Of a DNA stretch of 7,956 nt, positions 5,352-7,956 are shown in pieces. Below the pieces are notes generated by a model. That model saw only the letters and a program-made list of their open reading frames with translations, did no database searches and was not told the DNA's origin. The translations under genes were made by a program, and so were the position numbers. Source of the DNA: Candidatus Sumerlaeota bacterium. GTDB taxonomy: Bacteria; UBP6; UBA1177. The stretch lies in contig SLGQ01000347.1 of the NCBI GenBank assembly GCA_007136595.1, positions 1-7,956 of the forward strand, read 5' to 3'. The first letter of the stretch is position 1, and each line of letters begins with the position of its first letter.

Positions 5352-7956
5352 ATGAGCAAAATAGTTGTTTCGGATGACAAGTCATTGGAAAACCTTGAAA
5401 TAAGGTTCGACCATCTTCTGCTCAACAAAGATGAGCTGAAGCAGGAAAAAGAGCGGTATAAACCTCTTTTTGATTTGCTTGATACGGTTCCGGACGACTT
5501 TGTTCCAAGCCTTATAATAAATAATGACGGCGAAAAACTTGAAAAAGTGCTTGAAGGCAACGATGAGCTTGAACTTTTTTTCATGATAATGACCCTTGAA
5601 GGGAAAACAGCGGAAATCTTTGAAAAGCTTAAATCAATGAAGTCATCCATAGATGGTGAGAAATATTTTGACCTGTTGGTTTTTCTTCTTGTTCACGATA
5701 AAAGTATCAAAAATGAAATTATAGATGAAATAAAGTCACTTACAGCAATACCGTCCGACGGTGTTACCGATCTCATTCTTTCAGCATACAGCAATGACCG
5801 GCACGATATAAAAAATCCCGATTCAATGGGCTCACATGCCGCAATGTTCTTTGAGGCTTTTAAAGCTGAATCTGCCGGTGAAACAGACAGAGCTTTTTCA
5901 ATTTATCTCACCCTTTTTGAAAAGTCCGGTTATCACTCTTTCATATATGAAATATTAAAACTTTACCTTATCCAGTATAATGACATAGACCCTGCAAAAA
6001 TAAACCTTTTTATCCAGAAGATCGGAGAAAGTTCTCTCAATATATCATATTCCAACCTGAAGTTCCTTGAGTTTCTGTATTACTACAGGAACAATATTGA
6101 AGACAAACTGGAGTCAACGGTTGCATCTCTGGCTGAAAGCACCGATTCCCTTTATATATTGAGCGTTATTTCCCCGCTTCTTTTCAAATATGAAAAGTGG
6201 CATCTTGTTGGTAAATATTACAAACTTGTCGGAAGGAGAACAACGGGAAGCGAAAGAACCAAGTATCTGGAGTTGTTGGCGGACATATACGAAAATAAAT
6301 TGGATATGCCTGATTTTGCAACTGAGATCCATAAAACGATAGTTGAAGATGACCCAATGAGCTGTTCTGTAAGTTTGTCGAGAGTTCTTTCCGTTTATGA
6401 AGAGAACGGACAATGGCGCGACCTTTGTGATCTTTATAAATATCTTGCCGAAAGAGAAGAAAATTACAGCCTTAAAGCGTACTATTTTTATAAAGCAGGG
6501 GATGTCCTTCACAGAGAGTTGAAAAACAGCACTGAATCTAAAGAATTGCTTGAAAAAAGCCTTTCTTTCAACCACTCTTTTGAAGTTGTAAGAGCCCTTT
6601 CTGAAATATATCTGAAACTTCATGATTATGATTCCTATCTGAAAACACTTATGAAAGAGCTGGAGTTTTCTCTTGATAAAAACGAAAGAATGAGGCTTTT
6701 GAGCATAATTGCAGAAACATATATGGATAAAAAGAAAGACTATCTTTCTGCAGAAAAGTATCTTCTTGATATTCTGGAATTATCAGAAACACATCTTCCT
6801 ACAGTTAAAAAACTGGGCAAAATATACTATAAAACAAGAAGTTGGAAAAAACTCACTGAAATAAATGACATTGAGTTAAATTTGATCAGCGATATTTCCG
6901 ATAAAGTGAACCTTCTTTACAAAAACGGCTGTATATGTTTCAAGGAACTGGGCGATATGAAAAAAGCCGCCGACTGCTTCATGAAGATACTTGAGATAGA
7001 AAAAGACCATGTTCCCAGTCTTCTTTACCTTGAAAAAATATATTTGAGAGAAAAAGATTTTACAAACTTGATAGTTCTTTATAAAAAACTTCTTGAATCT
7101 TCAGGATCAGATTCTGAAACAAGACAGTATTATCTCACAAGGCTTGCTGTAATTTACAGAGATAACAAAATGGTGGATGAATCCATTTCAATGTTCAAAA
7201 AAGTTCTCGAATTGTTCCCTGATAATATCATGGCAAAAGAAAATCTCAGGATGATTTATCAAAAGGCAGATTTTTCATCGCTTTCTTCAAGCAGTTTTGA
7301 TGACAGGGAAATAGAAATGTTTGCTGAACTTCAGGAAAGCGGTGATCCTAATGTAGTTGCGCAGCAGTACCTTGAAAGGAGTGAAAATTCTTTCTGGAAA
7401 CACCTCTATTTTACTAAAAAGAACCTGGATTCTGATAAAGATAAAGGTCAGCCTGAAAAGTTGTCAAGTGATGAAAAGTTTGTTCTAAATATCCTTGAGG
7501 GTGAGTTCAGTGTTGAAAATCTTTTAAAAAATTCTTCAAAAAGAATTGCTTTAATGGTTTTGGTCGAAAAATATATCGAGGAAGGTTACTACAGAGGGAT
7601 ATATACTCTTTTGAAATATTATCTTGATTATGAGCCTGAACACAAAAGAAAAGTGTGGGCAGTATTTTTCAGGGGACTGGATAATCAGGAACTGAAAGAA
7701 GACCTTGAGAATATCCTTGTAAATGATACTGAAAACACTTACTTCGATATAGTCATGGAAGTTTTGGAAAAACTTTATTTAAAAGAGGAAAATTACTCAA
7801 CCATCATATTTTTAAGGACAGTATTTGCCAAAAAACTTGAAGGAGACCGAGAAAAATGTGAGTTCATTGATAAGTCTATCAGCGAATTTTCCGGAAAAGC
7901 GACATCAGAGCAATTGCTTGATCTTTACAAACTGAGATTTAAATCAACAGGAGATG
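5352..7956 (+). CDS. Large cytoplasmic TPR-like repeat protein, C-terminus beyond the window
   Basis: The frame stays open for 868 codons and leaves the window unfinished. There is no signal peptide or membrane segment, so a cytoplasmic location is inferred. The sequence is almost entirely amphipathic helix pairs of about 34-37 residues, many of them degenerate tetratricopeptide repeats. The clearest units are near 375-407 (KAYYFYKAGDVL, then SKELLEKSLSFN), 442-478 (LLSIIAETYMDK, then AEKYLLDILEL), 518-552 (LLYKNGCICFKELGDMKKAA, then FMKILEIEKD) and 591-625 (YLTRLAVIYRDN, then MFKKVLELFPDN). Repeats are weaker in the first 300 residues and after about 640. TPR arrays are protein-binding scaffolds; no catalytic domain is seen. 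Long TPR proteins with linker patterns such as NGQWRDLCDLYK occur in Myxococcota-like bacteria, but no specific orthologue or partner is recognised. It is probably cotranscribed with guaA, whose product gives no direct clue to its role. Confidence 0.88.
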   Translation, partial: MSKIVVSDDKSLENLEIRFDHLLLNKDELKQEKERYKPLFDLLDTVPDDFVPSLIINNDGEKLEKVLEGNDELELFFMIMTLEGKTAEIFEKLKSMKSSIDGEKYFDLLVFLLVHDKSIKNEIIDEIKSLTAIPSDGVTDLILSAYSNDRHDIKNPDSMGSHAAMFFEAFKAESAGETDRAFSIYLTLFEKSGYHSFIYEILKLYLIQYNDIDPAKINLFIQKIGESSLNISYSNLKFLEFLYYYRNNIEDKLESTVASLAESTDSLYILSVISPLLFKYEKWHLVGKYYKLVGRRTTGSERTKYLELLADIYENKLDMPDFATEIHKTIVEDDPMSCSVSLSRVLSVYEENGQWRDLCDLYKYLAEREENYSLKAYYFYKAGDVLHRELKNSTESKELLEKSLSFNHSFEVVRALSEIYLKLHDYDSYLKTLMKELEFSLDKNERMRLLSIIAETYMDKKKDYLSAEKYLLDILELSETHLPTVKKLGKIYYKTRSWKKLTEINDIELNLISDISDKVNLLYKNGCICFKELGDMKKAADCFMKILEIEKDHVPSLLYLEKIYLREKDFTNLIVLYKKLLESSGSDSETRQYYLTRLAVIYRDNKMVDESISMFKKVLELFPDNIMAKENLRMIYQKADFSSLSSSSFDDREIEMFAELQESGDPNVVAQQYLERSENSFWKHLYFTKKNLDSDKDKGQPEKLSSDEKFVLNILEGEFSVENLLKNSSKRIALMVLVEKYIEEGYYRGIYTLLKYYLDYEPEHKRKVWAVFFRGLDNQELKEDLENILVNDTENTYFDIVMEVLEKLYLKEENYSTIIFLRTVFAKKLEGDREKCEFIDKSISEFSGKATSEQLLDLYKLRFKSTGD

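Noticed and set aside
5291..5650. 119-residue minus-strand frame rich in Ser
   Set aside because: It spans the guaA end and the TPR start in antisense; its Ser/Phe richness is the mirror of Glu/Lys codons on the plus strand.
6114..6623. 169-residue open frame on the minus strand
   Set aside because: It lies wholly antisense to the TPR gene, has no ribosome binding site, and its composition is that of the reverse of a Lys/Glu/Phe-rich coding sequence.

Overview
The window looks like chromosomal DNA from an AT-rich, probably Gram-negative bacterium. All six genes have bacterial layout: tight spacing, purine-rich ribosome binding sites, and one TTG start. The exported protein with an acidic tail ending in a Cys-x-Cys motif, and the long cytoplasmic TPR protein, recall low-GC deltaproteobacterial or Myxococcota-like lineages. 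That placement is an impression from protein style, not a demonstrated assignment. No mobile element, CRISPR array, tRNA, rRNA or phage gene was seen.

The left half (1-3621) is a run of four genes on the minus strand, with gaps of 34, 20 and 46 bases, consistent with one transcription unit read right to left. In order of transcription they are: a small exported cytochrome b5-like heme-binding protein (3295-3621); an integral-membrane UbiA-type prenyltransferase homologue with a degraded first Asp-rich motif (2400-3260, TTG start); a large secreted, Cys-containing surface protein with a DUF11-like domain and an acidic tail (562-2379); and the N-terminal part of a membrane-anchored SGNH/GDSL hydrolase (1-515, running off the left edge). 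All four products are predicted to be exported or membrane-bound, so the cluster appears devoted to the cell envelope. A shared pathway is not proven.

The right half (3801-7956) is read on the plus strand. It contains guaA (GMP synthase, complete, all catalytic motifs intact) followed 15 bases later by a very long TPR-like protein of at least 868 residues that runs off the right edge. A good sigma70-type promoter with an extended -10 lies in front of guaA. The 179-base gap between the two divergent units (3622-3800) carries this promoter, a weaker candidate for the minus-strand unit, and a small hairpin directly before the guaA ribosome binding site.

Most of the window is ordinary. The points most worth a second look are the acidic-plus-CxC C-terminus of the surface protein, the UbiA homologue lacking two of its usual motif-1 aspartates, its pairing with an exported cytochrome b5-like protein, and the guaA-TPR gene pair.
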